Positions 35,064 to 44,156 of a stretch of DNA of 64,000 nt are shown piece by piece. Made by a program: the position numbers and the translations under genes. The DNA is from J027 sp034437655 (lineage in GTDB: Bacteria > Chloroflexota > Anaerolineae > Aggregatilineales > J027): contig DAOTTU010000038.1 of the NCBI GenBank assembly GCA_034437655.1, positions 1 through 64,000 of the forward strand, written 5' to 3'. Position 1 is the stretch's first letter; the number at the start of each line of letters is the position of its first letter. The notes beneath the pieces are model-generated. The model ran no database searches, was not told the origin of the DNA, and saw only the letters and a program-made list of their open reading frames with translations.

Positions 35064-36800
35064 ATGCAACTTAGCGGCGCGCAAATTTTATGGGAATGTC
35101 TTATTCGTGAAGGTGTAGATGTCGTATTCGGGTATCCGGGTGGCGCGATTTTGCCCGCTTACGACGCCCTGACACAATATCCTCAGATTCATCATGTTCT
35201 GGTGCGGCATGAGCAGGGCGCAACCCACATGGCCGACGGTTATGCCCGTGCCAGTGGGCGTGTTGGCGTGGCGATTGCGACCAGTGGGCCCGGTGCTACC
35301 AACATGATCACAGGGATGGCCACGGCAATGATGGATTCTAGTCCGATGGTGTGCATTACCGGGCAGGTACCGACGTCTGCCATCGGCACAGATGCATTTC
35401 AAGAGACCGACGTTACCGGGTGTACATTGCCCGTCACGAAGCACAATTATCTGGTGACCGATGTTGAGGATCTCGCCTATACCATCCGTGAAGCATTCTA
35501 CATTGCTCGCACCGGACGCCCCGGCCCGGTGTTGATTGACATTCCAAAAGACGTGCAAAAGGCAATGACTGAGTTTATTTATCCTGAGCATGAAATCAGT
35601 TTGCCCGGGTATGTGTTGCCGAACCAGGCTATTGAACAGGACATTGACGCCGCACTCGAACTGATTCACCAGGCAGAACGGCCGGTCGTGCTGGCCGGGC
35701 ATGGCGTCATGATGTCCGGGGCGATGGAAGAACTGCGCCAGTTTGTTGAAATCACGCATACCCCCGTTGCCATTACACTCCTGGGCAAGGGCGGCTTCCC
35801 GGAAAGTCATCCGCTTTCGATGGGTATGATGGGGATGCACGGCGAAGGCGCTTGCAATCATGCTATCCAGCAGGCAGACCTCTTGCTGGCATTTGGTATG
35901 CGCTTTGATGACCGCGTGACGGGTAATCTTAAGGCCTATTCGCCGCATTCGCGCAAAATTCACGTTGATATTGACCCCAGTGAAATCAATAAAAACGTCA
36001 AGGTTGATGTTGGCATCGTTGGTGACTTAAAGACCGTACTCCGCCAGATGCTACCGAAGCTGCAAACCCGTCATCATAAAGAATGGGTCGCGCAAATCCA
36101 TGACTGGCAGGAAGATGGTACACGCCGCGATATTTTGCGCCAGCTTGACGGGCGACCCGACGGTAAATTGTGGGCGGCACAGGTGATTTCGGACCTGTTT
36201 ACATATACAGATGGTCAGGCGTTGACGGTTTCTGACGTAGGGCAACATCAGATGCTTGAGGCGCAGTATTATCCCCACACGCGCCCCCAGACGATGCTCA
36301 CCAGCGGCGGGCTCGGTACGATGGGCTTCGGTTTCCCAGCAGCAATGGGAGCTAAGATGAGTTGTCCGGATGAAGAAGTATGGGCAATCGTTGGCGACGG
36401 CGGCTTCCAGATGACGCTCTGTGAACTGGCGACCGCTGCGCAGGAACGGGTGAACGTCAACATCGCCATCATCAATAACTCATACCTCGGCATGGTGCGC
36501 CAGTGGCAGGAATTCTTCTATGAAGAACGCTACATGGCCACGCCGATGTTCAATCCTGACTTTTGTAAGTTGTCAGAAGCCTATGGCGTCCCAGCGCGGC
36601 GGGTAACTGCTCGTGAAGAGATTGAAGATGCTGTTGAATGGGCACGCACCATTGATGGGCCAACGATGATTGAGTTTGTTGTCGAAGAAAATGACATTGT
36701 ATACCCGATGGTACCGGCCGGCAACGATTTGCATGACATGATTCGCCGCCCAATGACCGAAGAAACGCCCGACTTTGAGAACAACCCAAAAGCCATTTAA
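35064..36800 (+). CDS. ilvB: Acetolactate synthase large subunit
   Basis: 578 residues, three-domain ThDP enzyme. N-terminal GVDVVFGYPGGAILPAYDAL with the catalytic Glu in VRHEQGATHMADGYARASG near residue 50, a central FAD domain, and the ThDP/Mg motif GDGGFQMTLCELATAAQERVN near residue 445. It joins two pyruvates (valine, leucine) or pyruvate and 2-oxobutyrate (isoleucine). AGGAG lies 11 bases before the ATG. The regulatory subunit follows 37 bases later. Confidence 0.94.
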   Translation: MQLSGAQILWECLIREGVDVVFGYPGGAILPAYDALTQYPQIHHVLVRHEQGATHMADGYARASGRVGVAIATSGPGATNMITGMATAMMDSSPMVCITGQVPTSAIGTDAFQETDVTGCTLPVTKHNYLVTDVEDLAYTIREAFYIARTGRPGPVLIDIPKDVQKAMTEFIYPEHEISLPGYVLPNQAIEQDIDAALELIHQAERPVVLAGHGVMMSGAMEELRQFVEITHTPVAITLLGKGGFPESHPLSMGMMGMHGEGACNHAIQQADLLLAFGMRFDDRVTGNLKAYSPHSRKIHVDIDPSEINKNVKVDVGIVGDLKTVLRQMLPKLQTRHHKEWVAQIHDWQEDGTRRDILRQLDGRPDGKLWAAQVISDLFTYTDGQALTVSDVGQHQMLEAQYYPHTRPQTMLTSGGLGTMGFGFPAAMGAKMSCPDEEVWAIVGDGGFQMTLCELATAAQERVNVNIAIINNSYLGMVRQWQEFFYEERYMATPMFNPDFCKLSEAYGVPARRVTAREEIEDAVEWARTIDGPTMIEFVVEENDIVYPMVPAGNDLHDMIRRPMTEETPDFENNPKAI

Positions 36801-36837
36801 AAGCCGCTGAAATTGAAACGAGAAAAGAGCAGCAATT

Positions 36838-37404
36838 ATGCATAAGCGAACCATTATCTGCCTGGTTGAAAATAAGCCCGGTGTTTTGAACCGGGTGGTG
36901 AGTCTCTTTCGGCGGCGTAACTTCAACATGGACAGTCTCACTGTTGGCCGCACCGAAAATCCCGAAATCTCGCGCATTACCATTGTGATGGAAGGTGACC
37001 AAACCAATGCACGGATTGCGGCCGTCAACCTCTATAAACTCGTTGACGTCATTGAAGTTCAAGACGTGACGGATATTCCCAACGTCAGCCGCGACCTGGT
37101 GCTGATCAAAGTCAGTGCGCCAGATGCATTTACCCGTAACGAAATCACAGAGCTGTGTTATCGGTGGGGCGCTAAACTGGTTGACATTGGCCCTGAAGTT
37201 GCGATTGTCGAAAAAGCCGGTACCGAAGCCAATATCGAAGAATTTATTGAGTCTATGCGACCCTTTGGTATTGTCGAGATGGTACGTGCAGGGGTTGTAG
37301 CGATGGGGCGCGGGGTGCGAAAGATGAAATCGCAGGACTACCGCTCGACGCGCTTCCAAACGGGCAAGATCGCTATTAACAATATTCCTAGAGGAGACAA
37401 TTAG
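36838..37404 (+). CDS. ilvN: Acetolactate synthase small (regulatory) subunit
   Basis: 188 residues. The N-terminal ACT domain reads RTIICLVENKPGVLNRVVSLF, with the valine-binding loop NFNMDSLTVGRTE near residue 32; the C-terminal half (about residues 85-165) is the ACT-like domain of longer IlvN/IlvH. It gives valine feedback control to IlvB. The gene ends with an extra basic tail. The next ilv gene is separated by an unrelated secreted protein gene. Confidence 0.93.
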   Translation: MHKRTIICLVENKPGVLNRVVSLFRRRNFNMDSLTVGRTENPEISRITIVMEGDQTNARIAAVNLYKLVDVIEVQDVTDIPNVSRDLVLIKVSAPDAFTRNEITELCYRWGAKLVDIGPEVAIVEKAGTEANIEEFIESMRPFGIVEMVRAGVVAMGRGVRKMKSQDYRSTRFQTGKIAINNIPRGDN

Positions 37405-37581
37405 CGACATAAGTAGTTAGGACTGTAGCCTGCTGACTGGCATAACGTTAGCACAGCTTTCGTCCGCAGCATTGACCCCAGAAATATGATGGGGACTATG
37501 ACAACAAATAACGTCTTAATCCGATATAATCAAGGACAGCACGATGGTTCAGTTTTGTTCTTATTTCAAGGAGGACTTTCA

Positions 37582-39030
37582 GTGAAACCTTATCACATTA
37601 TAAAGTCTGGGCTTTCTGGTCTGACTTTGCTGTTTGCAACATTGATTATGTTCGGATTCTTGGTTTCGGGCGATGCTGTGGCACAAGGCGACGCGGGGCA
37701 GTCACCATTATTGGTGGTAGACTCGGCTTCGACCCCAGGCCCACTGGCAGCGCAGGCCATCACCAATCCCCCCCTGTATAGCCAGCAACCGCCAAATGCT
37801 ACGGGGTTCGCCGCTGCTGCACAAACGTTTCCCAATGGCGTGGCCTTCGATTACATCTGGGCTGCGGACGACTTTGTTATTCCGACTTCCGTAGTAGAAT
37901 GGACGATAAACCAGGTCCGTATTGAAGGCGGTATGGTCAACGCCTCCGTTCCAGTAAATGTTCCCGAAGTTACGGTGCTGATTTTCCCGGATGCAGGCGG
38001 TGTCCCTAGTGGTGCGCCCAACAACACAGCCAGTGCCGTCTACAACAGTGGAGCGTTGGGGCCAGCCAGTTTCACCCAGACTCCGACAGACGAATTTGAG
38101 GTCGATCTGCCCTCGCCGCCCACGTTGACGCCGGGTAGCTACTGGTTGGTGTTCTACATTACTATGAATTTTAATGACGGTAGCGTTGGCGCACCATTTG
38201 GGCAGTTTGGCTGGCAATTGACAGCCGCCGCTCAGCAAGGCAGCACAGCACAATTCTATGCATCGGCACCAGTTGCAGGTTGCTCGGCAGATACGTGGTG
38301 CAGCATTAGCTTGCTTAGCTTTCCACCCGCTAGTACCCCGAGCCTTGACCTGTCGTTTGACCTCTATGGTACGCTTGTGCCACTTGGCGGGGCGGTATTG
38401 GTGGCGAACCCCAATGTGCTAAACATCTCTGAAGATGCCGCAGCACCAACGGTGTTCACGCTGAGCCTGACGAACCCACCAAACCCGGGTGAAACGATCA
38501 CGCTTGACTTCAGCTTCGATGGTAGCCAGATTGCAGTCACCCCGGGAACCACAACCTTCACCGACACCAATTTCTCAACGACGGTCACTGTTAGCGCCAT
38601 TGCGGACGGTATCACCGAGCCACCGACACCTGCCAACATTCAGATCACGACCACCAGTAGCTTAGGGACAGTTTCGCCTCTGAATGCGCTGTTAGAACTT
38701 GTGGTGGTCAATGTGTTTGACACGGCCGACCAGATCGTCGTCAACGTACCCAATCTGGGTATGGTCGAGCTAGAAGTACCGCAGGATATTGTGCCTGCAT
38801 TGCAAGAGCCGGGTGGTGGTGTTATCCGTCGTGATGACCTGTCGCCGATCTTCTTGCCGAATGACTTTGACGGTAATGGTTTTGATATGATGCAGATTAC
38901 CGATTTCCAGATTGATCCTGATGGTACGATTTGGTTTGCACTGTGGATTGGTTCTGCCAACTTTGGTTGGATTGAATACCTGCCCGCAACCATGCGTATT
39001 GAAGGTGACATCATCCATCTGATCAACTAG
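37582..39030 (+). CDS. Secreted beta-sandwich protein with Calx-beta-like domain, inserted in the ilv cluster
   Basis: 482 residues. GTG 37582 is chosen because AAGGAGG lies 6 bases upstream and a signal peptide follows (hydrophobic core about residues 12-28, cleavage near AVAQ); earlier ATGs at 37486 would add residues before the signal. After the signal there is a PEP-like/choice-of-anchor type beta domain (about residues 40-260), a Calx-beta-like domain (NISEDAAAPTVFTLSLTNPP near residue 285) and a C-terminal domain with LPNDFDGNGFDMMQITDFQI. No membrane anchor. It has nothing obvious to do with amino acid synthesis. Confidence 0.68.
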   Translation: MKPYHIIKSGLSGLTLLFATLIMFGFLVSGDAVAQGDAGQSPLLVVDSASTPGPLAAQAITNPPLYSQQPPNATGFAAAAQTFPNGVAFDYIWAADDFVIPTSVVEWTINQVRIEGGMVNASVPVNVPEVTVLIFPDAGGVPSGAPNNTASAVYNSGALGPASFTQTPTDEFEVDLPSPPTLTPGSYWLVFYITMNFNDGSVGAPFGQFGWQLTAAAQQGSTAQFYASAPVAGCSADTWCSISLLSFPPASTPSLDLSFDLYGTLVPLGGAVLVANPNVLNISEDAAAPTVFTLSLTNPPNPGETITLDFSFDGSQIAVTPGTTTFTDTNFSTTVTVSAIADGITEPPTPANIQITTTSSLGTVSPLNALLELVVVNVFDTADQIVVNVPNLGMVELEVPQDIVPALQEPGGGVIRRDDLSPIFLPNDFDGNGFDMMQITDFQIDPDGTIWFALWIGSANFGWIEYLPATMRIEGDIIHLIN

Positions 39031-39152
39031 TCGCTACGATTACGTGGGCAGCCATGCAAGCCCGGTGGTTTGCCCACCACACTTGAACACAAGCAACTGA
39101 CAAAAATTCACAGTACCTTTTACTCGATAGAACATAAGGATCATAGTTTCAC

Positions 39153-40166
39153 ATGGCCACCATGTTTTATGAAAATCAGGCGGACCTGGCACATCTCCAC
39201 GGCAAAACAGTTGCTGTGATTGGTTATGGTAGCCAGGGGCACGCCCACGCCCTGAACCTGCACGACAGCGGCGTGAATGTTGTTGTTGGTTTACATGAGG
39301 GGAGCCGTAGCAAAGCCAAAGCCGAAGCCGAGGGCCTGAAAGTGCTTTCTGTAGCCGACGCCAGCCACCAAGCCGACGTGATTATGATACTCATCCCCGA
39401 CACCAGGCAGGCCGACGTTTACAAGGAATCGATTGCGCCGCACCTTGAAGCTGGAAACACGCTCATGTTTGCACATGGCTTCAACATCCGCTTCGAGCAA
39501 ATTCAGCCGCCAGAAAATGTTGATGTGAGCATGATCGCGCCCAAAGGCCCCGGCCATTTACTCCGCGAGGTCTTCACCGAAGGGGCGGGTATTCCCGGTC
39601 TGGTGGCGATTGAGCAAGACTATTCTGGCAAGGCACTCGACAACGCCCTGGCTTATGCGAAAGGGATTGGCTGCACGCGGGCCGGTGTCATTCAGACAAC
39701 GTTTGCCGAAGAAACCGAAACTGACCTCTTTGGCGAACAGGTCATCCTTTGCGGTGGCGTGAGTGCGCTTGTGCGTGCCAGTTTCGAGACACTCGTCAAA
39801 GCCGGGTATCAGCCCGAAATCGCGTATTTCGAATGCCTGCATGAACTCAAGCTGATTGTAGACCTCGTTTACAAAGGGGGCCTGTCGTACATGTGGTACA
39901 GCGTCAGTGACACGGCGGAACATGGCGGCTATGTCACCGGCGACCGCATTGTAACAGATACCGTGCGCGAAGAAATGTCTGGCGTTCTGCACGATATTCA
40001 AAGCGGTGAATTTGCCCGCAAGTGGATCGAAGAAAACAAGAACGGCCGCCCGCAATTCAACGCCCGTCGTGCGCAGGAACGTAGCCATATGGTCGAACAG
40101 GTCGGCAAAGACCTGCGCGACATGATGCCCTTTTTGGATGCAAAAACCCCGCCCGACGATGCCTAG
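39153..40166 (+). CDS. ilvC: Ketol-acid reductoisomerase, class I
   Basis: 337 residues, the short class I form. N-terminal Rossmann motif VAVIGYGSQGHAHALNL near residue 20 and the cofactor loop GLHEGSRSKAKAEAEG, whose Ser/Arg pattern suits NADPH; the C-terminal knot domain has ETDLFGEQVILCGG near residue 192 with the Mg-binding acids and CLHELKLIVDLVYKGGL near residue 229. It converts acetolactate to the dihydroxy acid. The upstream 120-base gap contains a 7-base-pair hairpin (39044-39074) without a T-run. Confidence 0.94.
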   Translation: MATMFYENQADLAHLHGKTVAVIGYGSQGHAHALNLHDSGVNVVVGLHEGSRSKAKAEAEGLKVLSVADASHQADVIMILIPDTRQADVYKESIAPHLEAGNTLMFAHGFNIRFEQIQPPENVDVSMIAPKGPGHLLREVFTEGAGIPGLVAIEQDYSGKALDNALAYAKGIGCTRAGVIQTTFAEETETDLFGEQVILCGGVSALVRASFETLVKAGYQPEIAYFECLHELKLIVDLVYKGGLSYMWYSVSDTAEHGGYVTGDRIVTDTVREEMSGVLHDIQSGEFARKWIEENKNGRPQFNARRAQERSHMVEQVGKDLRDMMPFLDAKTPPDDA

Positions 40167-40349
40167 CACCCGGTAGGCTGTATAAAAGTATTGGTAGCAA
40201 ACTTGAGCCGACAGTGAGGATAGAATAATGTCAATGTTTCGGAAAGGGGGTGGTGCGATGGCAGATGATGGCCTTACCGACCTTATGCGTCAAATTCGCT
40301 TTAGTTTAAACCATCGCTTATCTTGTAACCCTGAAAGGACAACCACCCA

Positions 40350-41972
40350 ATGTGTGCCAAACAATTTGATGCAAATGATGTAATTATTTTTGATACAACC
40401 CTGCGCGACGGTGAACAATCCCCCGGCGCGACCCTCTCCAGTGCAGAAAAAATGGAAATCGCCCGTCAACTGAAACGCCTCGGCGTTGATGTGATTGAGG
40501 CTGGCTTCCCCGCTGCTAGCCCGGACGACTTCGCCGCCGTTGAGCGTATCGCCCGTGAAATCGGCACTGAAGATGGGCCGGTGATCTGTGGCCTGGCACG
40601 TGCGGTCGAAAGTGACATCCTTACCTGCTGGGATAGCATTAAGGACGCTACCCACCCCCGCATTCATACCTTCCTCGGTACCAGTGACATTCATTTAAAG
40701 TACCAGACACGCATGACCCGCGCCGAAGCCCTGCAAACCGTTCGTGAGATGGTCACGCTCGCCAGTTCGCTTTGTGATGATGTCGAATTTAGCCCGATGG
40801 ACGCCGGCCGCTCTGACCCCGCTTTCCTTGTAGAAGTACTCACGGTGGCCGTGGAATGTGGCGCGACGACACTTAACATTCCCGATACGGTTGGCTATGT
40901 TACGCCGCAAGAATGGCATGAACTCATTTCTGGTTTAATTGCCGAAACCCCCGGCGCAGGGCCCGGCAGTGGGGTGGTGTGGTCGGTGCATTGCCACAAC
41001 GACCTCGGGCTGGCAACAGCTAATACACTGACGGGGATTCAGGCCGGCGCACGGCAAGCCGAAGTCACCATCAACGGCATCGGTGAGCGTGCTGGCAATA
41101 CCTCGCTGGAAGAAGTCGTTATGGCCATTGAAACGCGCCGCCAGTTTTATAACCTGCACACCAACATTGACACCACGCAGATTTCCCGTGCTAGCCGTAT
41201 GGTGAGCAACTATACAGGGATCCCGGTGCAGCCGAATAAGGCTATCGTTGGCTCCAACGCTTTTGCGCATGAAGCTGGGATTCATCAAGATGGTGTCCTC
41301 AAAGAGAAAAGTACCTACGAAATTATGACACCGCAATCTGTGGGGTTGCATCAGAGCCAACTTGTACTCGGCAAGCATAGCGGCCGCCATGCATTGAAAG
41401 TCCGGTTAGCTGAGCTTGGATTTGCCGTGGAAGGTGAAGAACTCAAGCAGGTCTTCAAGCGCTTTAAAGTCCTTGCTGACAACAAAAAGAAGATCACCGA
41501 CGCTGATCTTGAAGCGCTAATGATGGACGAGCGCCAGCAACAGGCCGAACACTTCAAAATTCTCAACATGCAAGTGACCTGTGGCACGATGGGAATGCCG
41601 ACTGCGACGGTGAAAATGCAGCGCCCTGATGGGAGCGAAGTAATCGCTGCGGGGATTGGCACCGGCCCGGTTGATGCTGCTTTTCAGGCTATTGACTCTA
41701 TCATCGCGATTGAAACGACGCTCATCGAATACAGCGTGCATAGCGTGACAGAAGGCATTGACGCACTTGGTGAAGTGACCGTGCGTATTACACCAGCCGA
41801 ACCCCTTGCCGAGACTGAAATTACGCGGACTTTTGGCGGCTATGGTGCCGATACGGATATTGTTGTGGCCAGCGCCCGTGCCTATCTTTCGGCATTGAAT
41901 CGTCTGGTGAGCGCCGTTGGTATGGAAGGTGTTCAGGCCGAACCCGGCACCGCAATTGTCGGTGTATCGTAA
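40350..41972 (+). CDS. leuA: 2-Isopropylmalate synthase
   Basis: 540 residues, the long form with a C-terminal LeuA regulatory domain (from about residue 390). The catalytic barrel has FDTTLRDGEQSPGATLS near residue 15 and the metal-binding His pair region SVHCHNDLGLATAN near residue 213. Ribosome site AAAGGA lies 8 bases upstream. It makes 2-isopropylmalate from 2-oxoisovalerate and acetyl-CoA and should be feedback-inhibited by leucine. Confidence 0.94.
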   Translation: MCAKQFDANDVIIFDTTLRDGEQSPGATLSSAEKMEIARQLKRLGVDVIEAGFPAASPDDFAAVERIAREIGTEDGPVICGLARAVESDILTCWDSIKDATHPRIHTFLGTSDIHLKYQTRMTRAEALQTVREMVTLASSLCDDVEFSPMDAGRSDPAFLVEVLTVAVECGATTLNIPDTVGYVTPQEWHELISGLIAETPGAGPGSGVVWSVHCHNDLGLATANTLTGIQAGARQAEVTINGIGERAGNTSLEEVVMAIETRRQFYNLHTNIDTTQISRASRMVSNYTGIPVQPNKAIVGSNAFAHEAGIHQDGVLKEKSTYEIMTPQSVGLHQSQLVLGKHSGRHALKVRLAELGFAVEGEELKQVFKRFKVLADNKKKITDADLEALMMDERQQQAEHFKILNMQVTCGTMGMPTATVKMQRPDGSEVIAAGIGTGPVDAAFQAIDSIIAIETTLIEYSVHSVTEGIDALGEVTVRITPAEPLAETEITRTFGGYGADTDIVVASARAYLSALNRLVSAVGMEGVQAEPGTAIVGVS

Positions 41973-42022
41973 TAGCGGAATCGTGATCTGAAATTTATAC
42001 GTAACACAAGCAAGGAAACCAT

Positions 42023-43471
42023 ATGACTAGCCCAAAAACCCTCTTTGAAAAAGTCTGGGATGCGCATGTTGTTGCTCATCCTGAAAACAGCCCGGCAATG
42101 CTCTACATTGATCTACACCTCGTCCATGAAGTGACTTCGCCGCAGGCATTTTCGCTGCTGGACGAACGCGGCTTGAAAGTCCGCCGGCCCGGTCAAACGA
42201 TTGCCACGATGGATCATAGCACACCCACAACCCCACGCAACGCCGAGGGCATCATCCCCGTTGCTGATAGCATGGCCGCTGCCCAACTTGACCGTTTAAC
42301 GCAGAACTGTGCGAAGCATGGCGTCCCCGTCTTCGAACTTGGCACCGAGCATCAGGGCATCGTTCACGTTATTGGCCCGGAACAGGGTCTCACGCAGCCG
42401 GGCATGACCATCGTTTGCGGTGACAGCCACACCAGCACGCACGGCGCATTTGGGGCACTGGCGTTTGGTATTGGCACCAGTGAGGTTGCGCATGTCCTCG
42501 CTACGCAAACCCTTTTGCAGAACAAACCCGGTACCTACGAAATCCGTGTTGATGGCACACTGCAAGCTGGTGTCACGGCTAAAGACATCATCCTCGCAGT
42601 GATTGCGAATATCGGCATTGGTGGCGGCACGGGGCACGTCTTCGAATATACGGGTAGTGCAATCCGTTCGCTGAATATGGAAGCACGTATGACCATTTGC
42701 AATATGAGCATCGAGGGTGGGGCGCGTGCCGGAATGGTTGCCCCGGATGACACCACCTTTGACTACATCATCGGCCGCCGCTTTGCACCGCAGGGTGACG
42801 CCTGGGAAAAAGCGGTTGAATATTGGCGTACACTACCGACTGATGAGGGCGCAACCTATGACAAGCGCTTCGTACTGGACGCTGACACCCTCGAACCGAT
42901 GATTACGTACGGCACCAACCCCGGCATGGGGATGCACATCACCCAAACCGTGCCCGACCCCGACAAAATGAGTGATGGCAACCAGAAACGCGCCCTCGAC
43001 AAAGCCCTCAATTATATGGACCTGCAACCCGGTCAACCCTTGCTTGGGCATCCGCTGGATGTGGTATTCATCGGCTCTTGCACCAACTCTCGGATTAGTG
43101 ACCTGCGGCTTGCGGCCGACATGATGCGTGGTCAGCGCGTGGCAGAGGGTGTGCGGATGATGGTTGTCCCCGGTTCGCAACAGGTCAAGAAGCAGGCCGA
43201 ATCTGAAGGGCTGCACGAGGTCTTCAAGGCGGCCGGCGCTGAATGGCGTGAAGCCGGATGCAGTATGTGCATTGCCATGAACGGCGACCAGCTTGACCCC
43301 GGTCAATACGCGCTCAGCACCAGCAACCGCAACTTTGAGGGCCGGCAGGGGCGTGGTGGGCGTACTTTCCTCGCCAGTCCATTGACAGCGGCGGCCAGCG
43401 CCATTCGAGGTGTCGTCACCGACCCACGCACGATGGTCAAATCTGATAAACCCGTTGAAATAACTGCCTAG
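42023..43471 (+). CDS. leuC: 3-Isopropylmalate dehydratase large subunit
   Basis: 482 residues, aconitase family. Cluster-binding cysteines are in FIGSCTNSRISDLRLAA near residue 352 and in the CSMCIAMNGDQL region near residue 413, together with the substrate region IVCGDSHTSTHGAFGALAFG near residue 131. With LeuD it isomerises 2-isopropylmalate and, in this cluster, probably also citramalate. AAGGAAA lies upstream of the ATG. leuD begins 14 bases after the stop. Confidence 0.94.
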   Translation: MTSPKTLFEKVWDAHVVAHPENSPAMLYIDLHLVHEVTSPQAFSLLDERGLKVRRPGQTIATMDHSTPTTPRNAEGIIPVADSMAAAQLDRLTQNCAKHGVPVFELGTEHQGIVHVIGPEQGLTQPGMTIVCGDSHTSTHGAFGALAFGIGTSEVAHVLATQTLLQNKPGTYEIRVDGTLQAGVTAKDIILAVIANIGIGGGTGHVFEYTGSAIRSLNMEARMTICNMSIEGGARAGMVAPDDTTFDYIIGRRFAPQGDAWEKAVEYWRTLPTDEGATYDKRFVLDADTLEPMITYGTNPGMGMHITQTVPDPDKMSDGNQKRALDKALNYMDLQPGQPLLGHPLDVVFIGSCTNSRISDLRLAADMMRGQRVAEGVRMMVVPGSQQVKKQAESEGLHEVFKAAGAEWREAGCSMCIAMNGDQLDPGQYALSTSNRNFEGRQGRGGRTFLASPLTAAASAIRGVVTDPRTMVKSDKPVEITA

Positions 43472-43484
43472 AGGAGCGTAGATT

Positions 43485-44090
43485 ATGGAACCCTTCAAAC
43501 CCATCAACAGCGGCATGATGCCCTTACCTGTTGAAAACGTGGACACCGACCAGATTATCCCGGCGCGGTATTTGAAAGTCACTGATAAATCCAGCTTGGC
43601 GGACGGTCTTTTTGCAGACTGGCGCGAAAGTAGCGACTTCGTGCTTAATGATGAGCGCTATAAGGACGTACAGGTGCTGGTGGCCGGCGATAATTTCGGT
43701 TGTGGCTCCTCGCGCGAACATGCACCGTGGTCACTCAAAGCCTATGGTTTCCGGGCCATCATCAGCACCTCTTTCGCAGACATCTTTCGTAATAACTCAC
43801 TGAAGAACGGCCTGCTGCCGATTGTGGTCGATGAAGACACCCACCAGCGCTTGATGAGTACCGCCGATACTGACCCAACTGCCGCTGTGCAGGTAGACCT
43901 CGCCGTGCAGACGGTAACCTTGCCTGATGGTGAGCAAATCGGCTTTGAAATCGACCCCTTTGCCAGAGAATGTATTCTGGCCGGCGTGGATGAACTCGGC
44001 TATCTATTACAGCGCACGGAGATGATCGACGCTTATGAGGCTGAGCATCCACCACGTTTTGACACCACTGAATTACTTGCCGACCATTAA
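43485..44090 (+). CDS. leuD: 3-Isopropylmalate dehydratase small subunit
   Basis: 201 residues. The N-terminus NVDTDQIIPARYLKV near residue 19 and DNFGCGSSREHAPWSLKAYG near residue 68 are the LeuD signature of the aconitase swivel domain. AGAGGAG lies 9 bases before the ATG. It assembles with the LeuC product. Confidence 0.94.
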   Translation: MEPFKPINSGMMPLPVENVDTDQIIPARYLKVTDKSSLADGLFADWRESSDFVLNDERYKDVQVLVAGDNFGCGSSREHAPWSLKAYGFRAIISTSFADIFRNNSLKNGLLPIVVDEDTHQRLMSTADTDPTAAVQVDLAVQTVTLPDGEQIGFEIDPFARECILAGVDELGYLLQRTEMIDAYEAEHPPRFDTTELLADH

Positions 44091-44156
44091 TTGATCTTTT
44101 GCTGGCGGTTGTCTCATTAACAAAGGGATGGCCGCCAAATTGAAGGAAAACAGCCT

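Noticed and set aside
36550..37410. 286-residue minus-strand ORF across ilvB and ilvN
   Set aside because: It lies antisense to two certain genes and shows no family features.
39044..39074. Hairpin GTGGGCA...TGCCCAC upstream of ilvC
   Set aside because: No T-run follows and a second overlapping hairpin is equally possible, so I do not call a terminator or riboswitch.
40228..40383. 51-codon ORF upstream of and overlapping leuA, with a fair GAGG site
   Set aside because: The product has no recognisable pattern and it is not rich in Leu or Ile codons, so it does not look like a second attenuator leader. It might be a translated upstream ORF, but evidence is too thin.
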